Assembly (NCBI RefSeq): GCF_041734735.1 | Contig: NC_134882.1 | Coordinates: 27,916,699-27,980,698, forward strand | DNA length: 64,000 nt | Direction of reading: 5' to 3' | From: Babylonia areolata | Taxonomy: Eukaryota; Mollusca; Gastropoda; Neogastropoda; Buccinidae | In this document: piece after piece, positions 33,301 through 40,903 of the stretch | Position numbering within the stretch: the stretch's first letter is position 1 | Layout: each line of letters begins with the position of its first letter | Notes under the pieces: model-generated | Seen by the model: the letters and a program-made list of their open reading frames with translations, nothing else | Told to the model about the DNA's origin: nothing | Database searches by the model: none | Program-made: the position numbers and the translations under genes

Positions 33301-33787
33301 CTGGCACCCACGGTGTTACATCTACACAAAAATCATGATTATAATACATGTCTGATTATTCATTATCTGATTGCCCAGACAATCTGGGCAAATCTTCTAA
33401 ATCAATCTATAGTAATGGGGACGCAAGGCTTTAAACCACGCAATAATGCAAGTTATCAGTATCTTATGCATGAAAAACGAGGTAATAAGCAAGACCAAGA
33501 AGCCTTCTCATTTTATGCAACATCACGTGAGGTTACGTCGACCGGCAGACGCGCAGACGACAGCCCTGGCGACGCATTATGGCGACTTTGGAATTAGGGC
33601 CTTACCTTGTTCAGCACCTGAAAACAAAGTAAACCATCTATGAAACTGATTTATATTTGATAAGTATTCATCAGTTTTACCATGGAAACGAATAAAATGC
33701 ATCACAGAGAATGTACAGTTGTTAAATTCATGATCACAAGCTTACTGCTGGGTTTGACTCAAGTGGGATCCAACGTTGCTGCGCCAT
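8738..33787 (-). CDS. UCHL3: Ubiquitin carboxyl-terminal hydrolase, UCHL3 type (nine coding exons)
   Basis: This is a cysteine protease (peptidase family C12) that removes small adducts from the C terminus of ubiquitin; UCHL3 also acts on NEDD8. It is a soluble cytosolic and nuclear enzyme. Exons are 33746-33787, 33606-33617, 30761-30889, 23124-23265, 21721-21803, 16115-16162, 15048-15123, 9319-9377 and 8738-8824. They total 678 nt with consistent phases and GT-AG borders and give 225 residues; from memory, human UCHL3 has 230 and UCHL1 223. The catalytic triad is Cys89 in SIGNACGT, His163 in VTQHF and Asp178 in EMDGRK, with oxyanion Gln83 in FMRQ. Each is exactly six positions before its human UCHL3 counterpart. 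The flexible crossover loop over the active site lies at about residues 130-158. The C terminus KKFMERDPEEISF resembles UCHL3 more than UCHL1. There is no signal peptide or membrane segment. Intron expansion is due largely to transposons. Confidence 0.95.
9319..9377 (-). CDS. UCHL3: UCHL3-like exon 8 (residues 178-197)
   Basis: The acceptor TTTTTCAG precedes AT, which completes the Asp178 codon begun in exon 7. The exon encodes GRKEAPICHGKTTADCFLK and ends at donor GTGAGG. It carries the catalytic aspartate across the splice junction. Confidence 0.95.
9659..9723 (-). mobile_element. tRNA-like SINE head inside composite repeat copy 1
   Basis: On the minus strand the segment starts GGAGCCACGATAGTGTAATG (box A region) and contains box B GGGGTTCGAATC. 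No pairing 3' acceptor strand follows, so it is a tRNA-derived promoter module and not a functional tRNA gene. A nearly identical module lies at 46200-46264. Confidence 0.75.
11768..12033 (-). pseudogene. Transposase exon 2 (partial, internally deleted)
   Basis: The acceptor TTTTTCAG joins in phase with exon 1 to give VTAAEIESGS. The motif NISVSYDGTWQKRGFTSLYG, a highly conserved block of this transposase family, is followed abruptly by unrelated residues and a stop. In another frame the last part reads LNNREEEARDPDAYQAGGH and runs into a perfect GTAAGT donor at the stop. This suggests that an internal deletion fused the N-terminal half to the C-terminal end out of frame. That reading is inference. 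Confidence 0.75.
12529..13084 (-). pseudogene. Transposase exon 1 (N-terminal domain)
   Basis: It starts at MPRHKQEKRR (ATG 13082-13084) and encodes about 185 residues. A basic N terminus is followed by a Cys-rich segment (SCPECGETG and MCCDGCGYE, a probable zinc site), then NNRMTMLSHELGGSY and MHLKTFQAHDKKV. Donor GTATGT follows at 12528. The 495-bp intron to exon 2 is largely CA microsatellite (12124-12350). Confidence 0.8.
13891..15047. other. UCHL3 intron 7, right part: nothing recognised
   Basis: AT-rich intronic sequence with no repeat, exon or RNA gene that I can identify. Confidence 0.6.
15048..15123 (-). CDS. UCHL3: UCHL3-like exon 7 (residues 153-177)
   Basis: The acceptor TTGCCAG precedes GCC. 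The exon encodes APSPDVSVTQHFVAFVLQN and then GSLYEM, with donor GTAGGT. His163 in TQHF aligns with the catalytic histidine of UCHL3. Confidence 0.95.
15124..16114. other. UCHL3 intron 6: nothing recognised
   Basis: Short intron of 991 bp without identifiable mobile elements. Confidence 0.6.
16115..16162 (-). CDS. UCHL3: UCHL3-like exon 6 (residues 137-152)
   Basis: A 48-nt exon, phase 0 at both ends. Acceptor TGTGCAG, donor GTTCGT (a non-consensus +4/+5). It encodes GMSMAHEDSANEGDTQ, matching the crossover-loop region of UCHL3 (THETSAHEGQT in the human protein). Confidence 0.92.
16880..18700 (+). mobile_element. Internally deleted LINE (5' region, start of endonuclease, end of RT)
   Basis: The sequence before 17600 resembles a LINE 5' region. 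At about 17600-17670 comes the start of an apurinic endonuclease domain, ALTLGAWNVHTLLDRDDR. It then jumps directly into the RT palm: FADDCMLAAHTHKDM, FCYLGSTLCSNGAIDAEVT, TTLLYCYETWTMYRRH. The rest of the endonuclease and the front of the RT are missing. A one-base frame change near 18290 separates this part from LYGQLKEGQRELGRPRKRFK and the C-terminal zinc-finger-like CNTCGKCCASRIGLFSHMRT, which ends at the stop near 18652. It lies in UCHL3 intron 5. Clade not assigned. Confidence 0.85.
18698..19425. repeat. Diverged tandem duplication, unit about 355-393 bp
   Basis: Two neighbouring units align across their length. Anchors are GCATAATC (18745 and 19100), ATTCTGAAGATGA, and AGTTCAATGGA (19014 and 19407). 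The offset grows from 355 to 393 bp because the second unit has gained an extra internal repeat of about 35 bp (GGACCTCC followed by AAATCGTGAA or similar). No coding potential. It begins just after the LINE 3' end. Confidence 0.75.
19426..20040. other. UCHL3 intron 5, AT-rich stretch
   Basis: No feature recognised apart from A- and T-rich runs. Confidence 0.55.
20041..20722. mobile_element. Possible MITE-like element with imperfect terminal inverted repeats
   Basis: The left end, ATTCATGGGGTGGATGTGAA (20041-20060), is the inverted copy of the right end (20703-20722) with about three differences. Weaker inverted similarity continues inward (ACTGGACT against CTGGACTG). A (GT)n tract lies at 20323-20362. 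No clear target duplication was seen, so the call is tentative. Confidence 0.4.
20735..21086 (-). mobile_element. SINE family A, long diverged copy
   Basis: Read on the minus strand, the tRNA-like head (near 21045-21080) is followed by GGTTAAGGGCGGAGATTTTT, then GTGCAGACCAAC. The block complementary to GGATTACACTTTACAGGATC follows, and the tail ends at the 20735 side. It corresponds to the full-length plus-strand copy at 23349-23755. Confidence 0.75.
21350..21670 (-). mobile_element. SINE family A, diverged copy
   Basis: The head, with box-B-like GATTCAAACCC on the plus strand, lies near 21608-21618. The body block AAAAATCTCCATCCTTAAG (plus strand) and CTTCTGCATGAGTATAC match the family. It is more diverged than its neighbour at 20735 and in the same orientation. 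Confidence 0.65.
21721..21803 (-). CDS. UCHL3: UCHL3-like exon 5 (residues 109-136)
   Basis: The acceptor GTTTCAG precedes CG, which completes the codon started in exon 4. It encodes EKHFRKFLDSTKDMSPEER and AKHLEGDK, with donor GTATGT. SPEERAKHLE matches the UCHL3/UCHL1 signature MSPEERA or MSPEDRA. Confidence 0.95.
21810..23123. other. UCHL3 intron 4: nothing recognised
   Basis: AT-rich intron with pyrimidine runs and a purine-rich stretch at 22965-23060. No mobile element identified. Confidence 0.55.
23124..23265 (-). CDS. UCHL3: UCHL3-like exon 4 with active-site cysteine (residues 62-108)
   Basis: The acceptor GTCACAG precedes GCC. It encodes AKSVEIGTPASEVPKS, LYFMRQSIGNACGTVALVHA and LANNEEHITFD, with donor GTAAAT. 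Cys89 in GNACGT is the nucleophile and Gln83 in FMRQ the oxyanion residue. The stretch before LYFMRQ is about five residues shorter than in vertebrate UCHL3. An unrecognised extra mini-exon in intron 3 is therefore conceivable, but the total length already fits the family. Confidence 0.95.
23349..23755 (+). mobile_element. SINE family A, full-length copy
   Basis: The tRNA-like head (box A GGCTGAATGGTTAGAGCAC, box B GAGTTCGATCCC) is followed by GGGTAAAGGGTGGATATTTT, GTCAACATATGTGCAGACCT and a tail ending in a GAAGAAGGAAGAAA run. About 400 bp. A 17-bp segment GTGCAGTGGCTGAATGG is tandemly doubled at the box A region (23353-23386). It lies in UCHL3 intron 3. Confidence 0.85.
23958..24279. mobile_element. 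MITE with 55-bp terminal inverted repeats and TTAA duplication
   Basis: The ends, AAGGAAATTTTCTATCTAAA inward on the left and its complement on the right, match over about 55 bp to CCGTGACCCAA. TTAA flanks both sides (23954-23957 and 24280-24283). Internal sequence 24001-24152 is essentially identical, in inverted orientation, to 29505-29650 at the right end of the adjoining 5.4 kb element. The MITE is therefore a member of the same family. Confidence 0.85.
27290..27420. repeat. AT-rich palindromic tract around a run of about 40 T
   Basis: TATATA/CATATA repeats lie on both sides of a T homopolymer at 27354-27396. The flanks can pair with each other, so the tract is prone to cruciform formation and length change. 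Confidence 0.9.
27675..29135. repeat. Diverged internal duplication in the large TTAA element
   Basis: Two modules about 0.96-1.06 kb apart share ordered anchors: GTTGCCTCCCTTGG (27675 and 28731), GGCATCCC then CGAGACGGTCG (27871 and 28833), and GAGATCG or AAGATCG then ACTGCCGA-GGCAGG-CGAG (28103 and 29071). A box-B-like GTGGTTCGATGCC lies near 27794 in the first module. No reading frame is conserved between them. Confidence 0.6.
29672..30760. other. UCHL3 intron 3, left part: short dispersed repeat only
   Basis: A segment of about 52 bp at 30012-30064 (CTTTGGCCTGGTTGCAT onward) recurs directly at 23836-23888 on the other side of the TTAA elements. Nothing else recognised. Confidence 0.55.
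30761..30889 (-). CDS. UCHL3: UCHL3-like exon 3 (residues 19-61)
   Basis: Acceptor GTTTTCAG, donor GTAAAT. It encodes YIGALGAKGNWQFTDVYGL, DDELLMMVPSPVIAVMLLYP and LTDK. NWQF-DVYG-D-ELL-MVP matches human UCHL3 residue for residue at the conserved positions, including the hydrophobic strand before the LTDK turn. Confidence 0.95.
31071..31224. repeat. 78-bp tandem duplication
   Basis: Two nearly identical units starting TGCATATGCATTTATGCATG (31071 and 31149) and ending TTCTGTCACATTCTGT. The second unit differs by a base or two. Confidence 0.9.
31885..32302 (+). mobile_element. tRNA-derived SINE with shared core, full-length copy
   Basis: The head is ATGGGTAAAGTGATAGAATG (box A) and GGATTGGAATCCCGG (box B). 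A degraded core (ATCATTTGGATAAGATAAT) corresponds to that of the 4236-4642 SINE. The body is distinct (ATATATTTATATGCATGCAC, GCTGGTCAGGCATCTGCCTA) and the tail TTTAACTGAAACTTG. It lies in UCHL3 intron 2. Confidence 0.8.
32310..33605. other. UCHL3 intron 2, left part: nothing recognised
   Basis: AT-rich sequence without identifiable repeats or exons. Confidence 0.55.
33606..33617 (-). CDS. UCHL3: UCHL3-like exon 2, 12-nt microexon (residues 15-18)
   Basis: GTGCTGAACAAG lies between acceptor TTTGTTTTCAG and donor GTAAGG, phase 0 at both ends. It encodes VLNK. Exon 1 ends NPA and exon 3 begins YIGAL, so the microexon restores the family motif NP-(E/A)-V-(L/T)-N-(K/Q). Without it the four residues present in both UCHL1 and UCHL3 would be lost. 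Confidence 0.88.
33746..33787 (-). CDS. UCHL3: UCHL3-like exon 1 (start, residues 1-14)
   Basis: ATG at 33785-33787 in context CAAAATGGCG (good Kozak). It encodes MAQQRWIPLESNPA, with donor GTAAGC. RWIPLESNP aligns with RWLPLEANP of UCHL3. The 128-bp intron to exon 2 is the shortest in the gene. Confidence 0.93.
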
Positions 33788-33807
33788 TTTGATACCGAAT
33801 AACAGTC

Positions 33808-33829
33808 CACGTGGCCTTTAACTTCCGGT
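33808..33829 (-). promoter_or_regulatory. Proximal promoter motifs of the UCHL3-like gene
   Basis: Upstream of the start codon on the minus strand are ACCGGAAGTT (complement of 33820-33829, an ETS/GABP-type site) and CACGTG (33808-33813, an E-box). No TATA box is visible. This fits a TATA-less housekeeping promoter. Whether transcription starts before or after these sites is not shown. Confidence 0.4.
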
Positions 33830-34190
33830 TTTTCACTGTCTCAATTTTTCAACTTTCGTTATTATCCACTTGTCTTCTACTTTTCTTCTGACCGATAATG
33901 ACGCTGTTTGTGGCGGTAACTGCTGTCTCAAAAGAGATATAGTTGTTCTAAATAAACTGCCTAACTAGTGTTGCTGCTATGCTCAGAGCTGTTGGTGCGC
34001 AAATGCTTCTAGACGTAGCCCGAACAAGCCTTTAAAAGTATGGCGTTCTGCCAAGGCCCACATATCGATCGATCGATCAATGCAGCGCGAGCGCGAGATC
34101 GCGTCTGTATGCGAGTGCGCCGGGTCAGTGCGCTCGTAGTAGTAGTTATAACAGCAGCAACAGCAGTCAGAGGGGGGTGGTATCTGTGGA

Positions 34191-34201
34191 GAGAGAGAGA
34201 G

Positions 34202-34254
<53 letters not shown>

Positions 34255-34255
34255 C
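34191..34255. repeat. (GA)n(GT)n compound microsatellite
   Basis: Short GA run followed by about 24 GT units. CT-rich and GT-rich tracts also occur at 34637-34691 and 34750-34785, and CTGTCTGT repeats at 34787-34840. Confidence 0.95.
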
Positions 34256-34636
34256 GCAGTGCCATTCTGCCTATGTCGGTATACGTCTGTTTGTCTGCCT
34301 GTTTGTGTGTCTGTGCCCACGGGGTGGAATTCAAAGCATTCCGACCCTGAGTCCCAAACGGAAGAAGTGTATTCGTTCGGCTACGGTCAGACTGCATGTA
34401 ATTCTCTCAAACGTTTATAGTTGATAGTGGTGCGTGGGTGCGACGGTTCAGAGAAAACAATTTTAGGGATTCCAGCTTAATGTTGTATGGCATATAAATA
34501 TGTACAGCGGACCTGTGTCTTGGCTGCTGGGTCCCCTATTACTATGCTGTCTTTCCCATAATCCATGAGTTGAGACAGTTAGTCACGATCTATGTATATT
34601 GATTATTCTGCTGCAGTGTGTAAGTTTTTCGACCCC

Positions 34637-34690
<54 letters not shown>

Positions 34691-34750
34691 AGACTCGATC
34701 TCTTCGTTCGCCGGAGTCGTCCACCACCCTCCTCAGTCTGTGTACCGGTG

Positions 34751-34781
<31 letters not shown>

Positions 34782-35274
34782 TCAGTCTGTCTGCCTGTCT
34801 GTCCGTCTGTCTGCCTGTCGGCTGTCTGTCTGTCTGTCTGCCGCATATGGAAATTTCTCAATGCCCACGGGCCCCCTAGCTCCCACCCCCCGCCCCTCCT
34901 CTCTCTGTCTCTCTGGAGACAGGACGTAAAAAGCACACCAGTGCTTATCCTATGACGGATCCTTGCCTCCCTCTCCTAGTCCCCCCTCACCCTCTCTCTC
35001 TCTGTGTCTTGGTCTGAAAATGATGAGTGTGTGTACGTTCATGCTGACTGGATATTTGTAATAGCCAGTTTTGCCAGTCCGATTCTCACTGTGCATAGTA
35101 GTCGAGTGTATGTCTGTGTGTGTGTGTGTGTCTGTGTAGGGGGTGGGGGAGGGGCGGTGAGGGGCCGGAGGTGCCGCGTGTGGGTGCATCAGTGTCGGTG
35201 TGTTTGTGTGTGTGCGTGTGTGTGTGCGTGCGTGCGTGTGTTCCGAGTGCGTGCGTGACTCGTTCTGTCATAAA

Positions 35275-35830
35275 ATGCTCCTGACGACTCCGCTATTGAA
35301 AATCTATCCAATTCTGATACTATTTACTTCACTGAATTTTAAAAGTGTTGCTCCTGGTGTGGAGAGAACTATCTAGGTTTGAACGTTTTAAAAACAAAAG
35401 AAATTTTCGAAAAGACCCTTTGCCTGTGCCTGCTCTTATTATAGATGGTGAAACTGTGGAGAGAGTCAATGAATACAAACGTTTAGGGACTGTTTTGGAC
35501 AATAGTCTGGATTTTGACAAGAATGTTGATTGAATTCATGAGACTGACTGTCATCCGGTCAAGAATATCTCTCAGTCATGTTTTGTTTGCAGAAGTTAAG
35601 AAATATTGGTGTCAACTCCAACATCGATTCTTCAGAGCTACTATCGATGTTGTATTGAGTCTGTGCTGACAGTTTCATTTATGTGCTGGTATGGAAGTTT
35701 GGGAGTGAGAAGAAAGCGCGTTTTGAATGGTGTCGTGAGTGTGTGCAGTGAAGATGTGCCGGCCGGGGAGCGGTGAGACAAGCGAGAATGCAAGAGCGAG
35801 TGTTCAGAAAGCTAGGCAGATAACAACTGA
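35275..35830 (+). mobile_element. LINE fragment, RT palm end and thumb
   Basis: The pieces read DDSAIENLSNSDTIYFTEF and WCGENYLGLNVLKTKEI. After a frame change come FRKDPLPVPALIIDGETVER, VNEYKRLGTVLDNSLDFDKN and then LQSYYRCCIESVLT and FMCWYGSLGVRRKRVLNGV. The order and spacing match a non-LTR RT after the active-site aspartates. It is broken by at least two frame changes and a stop and is truncated at both ends. Confidence 0.85.
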
Positions 35831-35834
35831 GTCG

Positions 35835-36075
35835 CGGCAGCCACGCGTGTGCCAGTGTGTGTGTCAGTCCGTCAGTGTGTGTCAGTGTGTGTGCCCGGCG
35901 TGTGTGTGACATGATGCTCGCACACGGCCGCGTGTGTGTGTCAGTGTGCCGTGTGTGTGTTGTGTGTGTGTGTGCGGTGTCAGTGTGTGTGTGTGTCAGT
36001 GTGAGTTTGCCCGTGTGTAGTGTCAGTGCGTGTGTGTGAGTGTTGTATGTGTGTGTGTGCGTGCGTCAGTGCGTG

Positions 36076-36115
<40 letters not shown>

Positions 36116-36160
36116 CGTGAGTGTGTGTGTGTGTGTATGTGTGTGTGTGTGTGAGTCAAT
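35835..36160. repeat. GTGTGTCAGT-type degenerate repeat
   Basis: GT runs broken by TCAGTGTG and GCCGTGTG blocks. No coding content. A similar GT/GC tract occurs at 35105-35250. Confidence 0.9.
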
Positions 36161-36494
36161 GATCAACTGAAAACAACGGCGGTATCATTGAAAATGTTCC
36201 GACGTCCAAACCGACTCGGAGACTGGCAGAATCTGCACTGGCACAAACGTTCGAACAAAGCACTGTACTGCATCAGTTATGCACGGCAGCGGCCAGGCGG
36301 TGAAGCGGACGAACTTATCTTCCGAACTCAAGTCAGTTCAGCCTGATCTACAGAAATCCGGCTAACTGCAGCCACTGGTGAGGTGCCACGGTACTGTTAC
36401 ACAAATCGACTGACGTAATCAGTCTCAGCAACACGTCAAAAAAGCCGGCATGATGTCAAATGCGATGAAAATTATTTCTTCACTGCCGGGGACG

Positions 36495-38770
36495 AATGTA
36501 TGCGGCCGGCGGCGCTTCTTGGCTCTGTCCTCCTGCTCTGTCTTTGTCTGTCTATCTCTGTGACATTCTGTCTTTCTGCTCTGTCTTGGCTGTCTATCCC
36601 TGTGATATTATGTCTTCCTACTCTGTCTTTGTCTGTCTATCCCTGTGACATTCTGTCTTCCTACTCTGTCTTTGTCTATCTATCTGTGTGACATTCTGTC
36701 TTCCTACTCTGTCTTTGTCTGTCTCTCTCTGTGACATTCTGTCTTCCTACTCTGTCTTTGTCTGTCTCTCTCTGTGACATTCTGTCTTCCTGCTCTGTCT
36801 TTGTCTATCTGTGACATTCTGTCTTCCTACTCTGTCTTTGTCTATCTCTCTCTGTGACATTCTGTCTTCCTACTCTGTCTATCTCTCTCTGTGACATTCT
36901 GTCTTCCTACTCTGTCTATCTATCTCTGTGACATTCTGTCTTCCTGCTCTGTCTTTGTCTATCTCTCTCTGTGACATTCTGTCTTCCTGCTCTGTCTTTG
37001 TCTATCTCTCTCTGTGACATTCTGTCTTCCTACTCTGTCTCTGTCTGTCTATCTCTGTGACATTCTGTCTTCCTACTCTGTCTATCTCTCTCTGTGACAT
37101 TCTGTCTTCCTACTCTGTCTCTGTCTGTCTATCTCTGTGACATTCTGTCTTCCTACTCTGTCTGTCTCTCTCTGTGACATTCTGTCTTCCTGCTCTGTCT
37201 TGGCTGTCTATCTCTGTGACATTCTGTCTTCCTGCTCTGTCTTTGTCTATCTCTCTCTGTGACATTCTGTCTTCCTACTCTTTGTCTATCTCTCTGTGAC
37301 ATTCTGTCTTCCTACTCTTTGTCTATCTATCTGTGTGACATTCTGTCTTCCTACTCTGTCTTTGTCTGTCTCTCTCTGTGACATTCTGTCTTCCTGCTCT
37401 GTCTTTGTCTATCTCTCTCTGTGACATTCTGTCTTCCTACTCTTTGTCTATCTCTCTGTGACATTCTGTCTTCCTACTCTTTGTCTATCTATCTGTGTGA
37501 CATTCTGTCTTCCTACTCTGTCTTTGTCTGTCTCTCTCTGTGGCATTCTGTCTTCCTGCTCTGTCTTTGTCTATCTCTCTCTGTGACATTCTGTCTTCCT
37601 GCTCTGTCTTTATCTATCTCTGTGACATTCTGTCTTCCTGCTCTGTCTTTGTCTATCTCTCTCTGTGGCATTCTGTCTCCTTACTCTGTCTTTATCTATC
37701 TCTGTGACATTCTGTCTTCCTGCTCTGTCTTTGTCTATCTCTCTCTGTGACATTCTGTCTTCCTACTCTGTCTCTGTCTGTCTATCTCTGTGACATTCTG
37801 TCTTCCTACTCTGTCTATCTCTCTCTGTGACATTCTGTCTTCCTACTCTTTGTCTATCTCTCTGTGACATTCTGTCTTCCTACTCTTTGTCTATCTATCT
37901 GTGTGACATTCTGTCTTCCTACTCTGTCTTTGTCTGTCTCTCTCTGTGACATTCTGTCTTCCTGCTCTGTCTTTGTCTATCTCTCTCTGTGACATTCTGT
38001 CTTCCTACTCTTTGTCTATCTCTCTGTGACATTCTGTCTTCCTACTCTGTCTTTGTCTGTCTCTCTCTGTGACATTCTGTCTTCCTGCTCTGTCTTTGTC
38101 TGTCTCTCTCTGTGACATTCTGTCTTCCTGCTCTGTCTTTGTCTATCTCTCTCTGTGACATTCTGTCTTCCTGCTCTGTCTTTGTCTATCTCTCTCTGTG
38201 ACATTCTGTCTTCCTACTCTTTGTCTATCTATCTGTGTGACATTCTGTCTTCCTACTCTGTCTTTGTCTGTCTCTCTCTGTGGCATTCTGTCTTCCTGCT
38301 CTGTCTTTGTCTATCTCTCTCTGTGACATTCTGTCTCCTTACTCTGTCTTTATCTATCTCTGTGACATTCTGTCTTCCTGCTCTGTCTTTGTCTATCTCT
38401 CTCTGTGGCATTCTGTCTCCTTACTCTGTCTTTATCTATCTCTGTGACATTCTGTCTTCCTGCTCTGTCTTTGTCTATCTCTCTGTGACATTCTGTCTTC
38501 CTACTCTGTCTATCTCTCTCTGTGACATTCTGTCTTCCTGATCTGTCTTTGTCTATCTATCTCTGTGGCATTCTGTCTTCCTGCTCTGTCTTTGTCTATC
38601 TATCTCTGTGACATTCTGTCTTCCTACTCTTTGTCTATCTCTCTGTGACATTCTGTCTTCCTACTCTGTCTGTCTCTCTCTGTGACATTCTGTCTTCCTG
38701 CTCTGTCTTTGTCTATCTCTCTCTGTGACATTCTGTCTTCCTGCTCTGTCTTTGTCTATCTATCTCTGTG
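36495..38770. repeat. CT-rich minisatellite, unit about 32-47 bp, roughly 50 copies
   Basis: The recurring unit is CTCTGTGACATTCTGTCTTC followed by CTACTCTGTCTTTGTCTATC, with deletions in the second half. Variants carry TGGCATTC or CTCCTTACTC. Blocks of several variant units recur in the same order about 741 bp apart (37540 onward and 38281 onward), showing higher-order duplication. Frames through it (SLCDILSS repeats) are artefacts of the array. Confidence 0.97.
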
Positions 38771-39069
38771 ATAACCCCCCACACCATCTCTGTGACAACC
38801 CCCCCCCCCAAACCCACACACACACATATACATCATCATCTCTGTGATAACCCCCACACCATTTATTTTCCAACATGTCTGTTTATCTCCCCCTCATCTC
38901 CTGTCTATGTTGACCTACCGTCAGTATTAATTATCTATCCGTCAGTATTATTTGATCTTTTATTTATCAACATGTATAACATTTTGGTATGGCTGTGATG
39001 TGCTTGTATGTATGTGTACACCCCTTCATGAGGGGCTATGGCCTGTAACGAATAAAGTATTCGCATTTG

Positions 39070-39072
<3 letters not shown>

Positions 39073-39124
<52 letters not shown>

Positions 39125-39181
39125 GCACGCACGCACGCACACACACAGACACGCACGCGCGCACGCACGCATGCACACACA
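39073..39181. repeat. (TC)n microsatellite followed by CA/CG-rich tract
   Basis: About 24 TC units (39073-39122), then alternating CACG/CACA to 39181. Confidence 0.95.
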
Positions 39182-39266
39182 TGAGTGATTGAGACAAACA
39201 GGTCTTAAAGACAAGGGAGATAATCACACAATCAAAACCACCACAAAAAGTCACGATAATGTCACA

Positions 39267-39272
39267 TTTATT
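39267..39272 (-). terminator. Poly(A) signal of the putative secreted-protein gene
   Basis: AATAAA on the minus strand, about 275 nt after the stop codon at 39547. Cleavage would be expected near 39245-39257. No closer AATAAA was seen downstream of that stop. Confidence 0.55.
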
Positions 39273-39546
39273 CATTTTTCAAGAAACAAATTACACAGAA
39301 AATACGATTACACACAAACACAGCGCAAGAGAAATACTAAAAGACAAAAAAAAAACCCAACAAAACACGAAACATCTTTCGAAAAGTTATACAGAGAACG
39401 CAAAACAAACTACATACAACAAGAGATTGACAACAAATAGACGAAACGAAGAAACGGATTTGTGTTCGTTTGTTTTTTTGGGTTTTTTTTTCCAAACAAG
39501 AGGCGAGGAGGAGCGGGAGGGGACAGGTGAGGGAGGGGGGAAGCGT

Positions 39547-40237
39547 CTAGGATCCCTCGCTGTGTTCGCTGTTCCCCCACATGCACTCGCTCTGGGAGCT
39601 TTCAGAGGAGGACCGCCAGCCGTGGGACCCCTCACTGTGGTCTGCGGACTCCCACAATACGTCCGTGGGCAGGGTCACCGCCAGATCGCCGAACGACCCA
39701 TTACTGGACGTCGACGAATGACGTTCCTGGTCCCCGGCATCCTGGCGATCAAGGTCGAGGGCACTGAGCTCGGAGGGAGTGAGGAAATCGTAGCCGTTTC
39801 CCCGATACGTGTCCTGGACCATGTCCTGGCACGTGGAAGGAGGGTCATCAAACACCTCGGAAGAGTTGTCCCTCTCGTAGTCGTTCCTGGGGGAAGCCTC
39901 GTTGTCTGAGGAGGAAGACCTGTTCCATCCTCCCCATCCACCGGACCCACCGCTGCCCCAGGGGTTGGAGTCTGCAGTCCGGGTGTTGTCAGGGCTGCTG
40001 GGCCAGATGAACACATCGTCGTGCTCAGACCTCCCTGATCCCCACGAGGAGGGGTGTGATCCGAGTCGCTGCCTCCTGAGCTGCCCCAAGTGCTGCCCCA
40101 GGACATTGTGCTGACAGACGTTGTGGTGCTGAGGTGGGTGGTGCCGGTGGGGTGGGCGCGTCCTCTGCAGGAGCGGGTTAGTGCGGGGCCTGGGGTCCTT
40201 CAGGAGTCCGTGGACACGCCCGACAAGCTGGGAAAGC
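39547..40237 (-). CDS. Unrecognised Ser/Gly/Trp-rich acidic protein, terminal exon
   Basis: An open frame continues from acceptor CTGTTTTCAG (exon begins at 40237, one base completing the previous codon) to a stop at 39547-39549. It gives 229 residues after the shared codon. The N-terminal part is basic and His-rich (LSQLVGRVHGLLKDPRPR; PPHRHHPPQHHN). The middle has Gly/Trp/Ser clusters (NPWGSGGSGGWGGWNRSSSS). The C terminus is acidic, Ser-rich and internally repetitive (SADHSEGSHGW and GNSEHSEGS). Few cysteines, no known domain. A second frame is open over 143 codons in the same stretch but has a less protein-like composition. Function unknown; a secreted matrix, capsule or mucus-type protein is only a guess. 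Confidence 0.55.
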
Positions 40238-40436
40238 CTGAAAACAGTGGTGATGAGGTGGTGAGTTCTAGGCATCAATATGGAATGTTAGCGAGCTGCA
40301 GTAGAATGAATGGAATAGAATCGGAGAACTGAACGATGGAATAAAATTTGTTTTAGACCATCCGTGCAGGCTGCCGTGCAGATTTTTATCATGTTCTTAT
40401 AAAAGAAGGACAGTTTCCTTTCAAGGGCGTAAAACA

Positions 40437-40440
<4 letters not shown>

Positions 40441-40472
<32 letters not shown>
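40441..40472. repeat. (CA)n microsatellite in intron
   Basis: About 15 CA units, within the intron between the two coding exons of the putative secreted-protein gene. Confidence 0.95.
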
Positions 40473-40473
<1 letters not shown>

Positions 40474-40903
40474 CTGAGCACTGACAAAGACATTCCTGTA
40501 CGTGTCCCATTCTTTTCTTTGCACGCACAAACACACTTACACCACACTTATTAGCGCACACGCATGCTCACTGACACACTTGTACTTGCGTAACACACTG
40601 ACCATGCAAAAAAACAAACAAACAAACAAACAAAAAACCCAACACACATATACACACATGTAATGAAACCTAATGAAGGTTTATACGACACGATGCACAC
40701 ACATCCAAATAAACTAAGTATATCTATCACACACCCAAATAAATAAGTATATCTATCGTCATGCCGTTGGTGAAGCATTAAATTTACTCAATACATGTGA
40801 AAACAACAAACAACAACAACAAACAAACAAAAAATCAACAACTGTCTTTCTTTATTGATAACGTTCAAAGCTTTTGTGAAACAGGGACTCTGTCAACTAT
40901 GAC

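Noticed and set aside
37421-38541. Frames of about 110-130 codons with SLCDILSS repeats
   Set aside because: Produced by the CT-rich minisatellite; they have no unique sequence and no gene-like context.
36495-38770. CRISPR-like array of repeats and spacers
   Set aside because: Units are degenerate and contiguous without unique spacers, in a eukaryotic setting.
39675-40106. Alternative 143-codon frame in the secreted-protein terminal exon
   Set aside because: Open, but its composition (Thr/Pro/Arg-rich, irregular) is less protein-like, and its phase does not match the signal-peptide exon.
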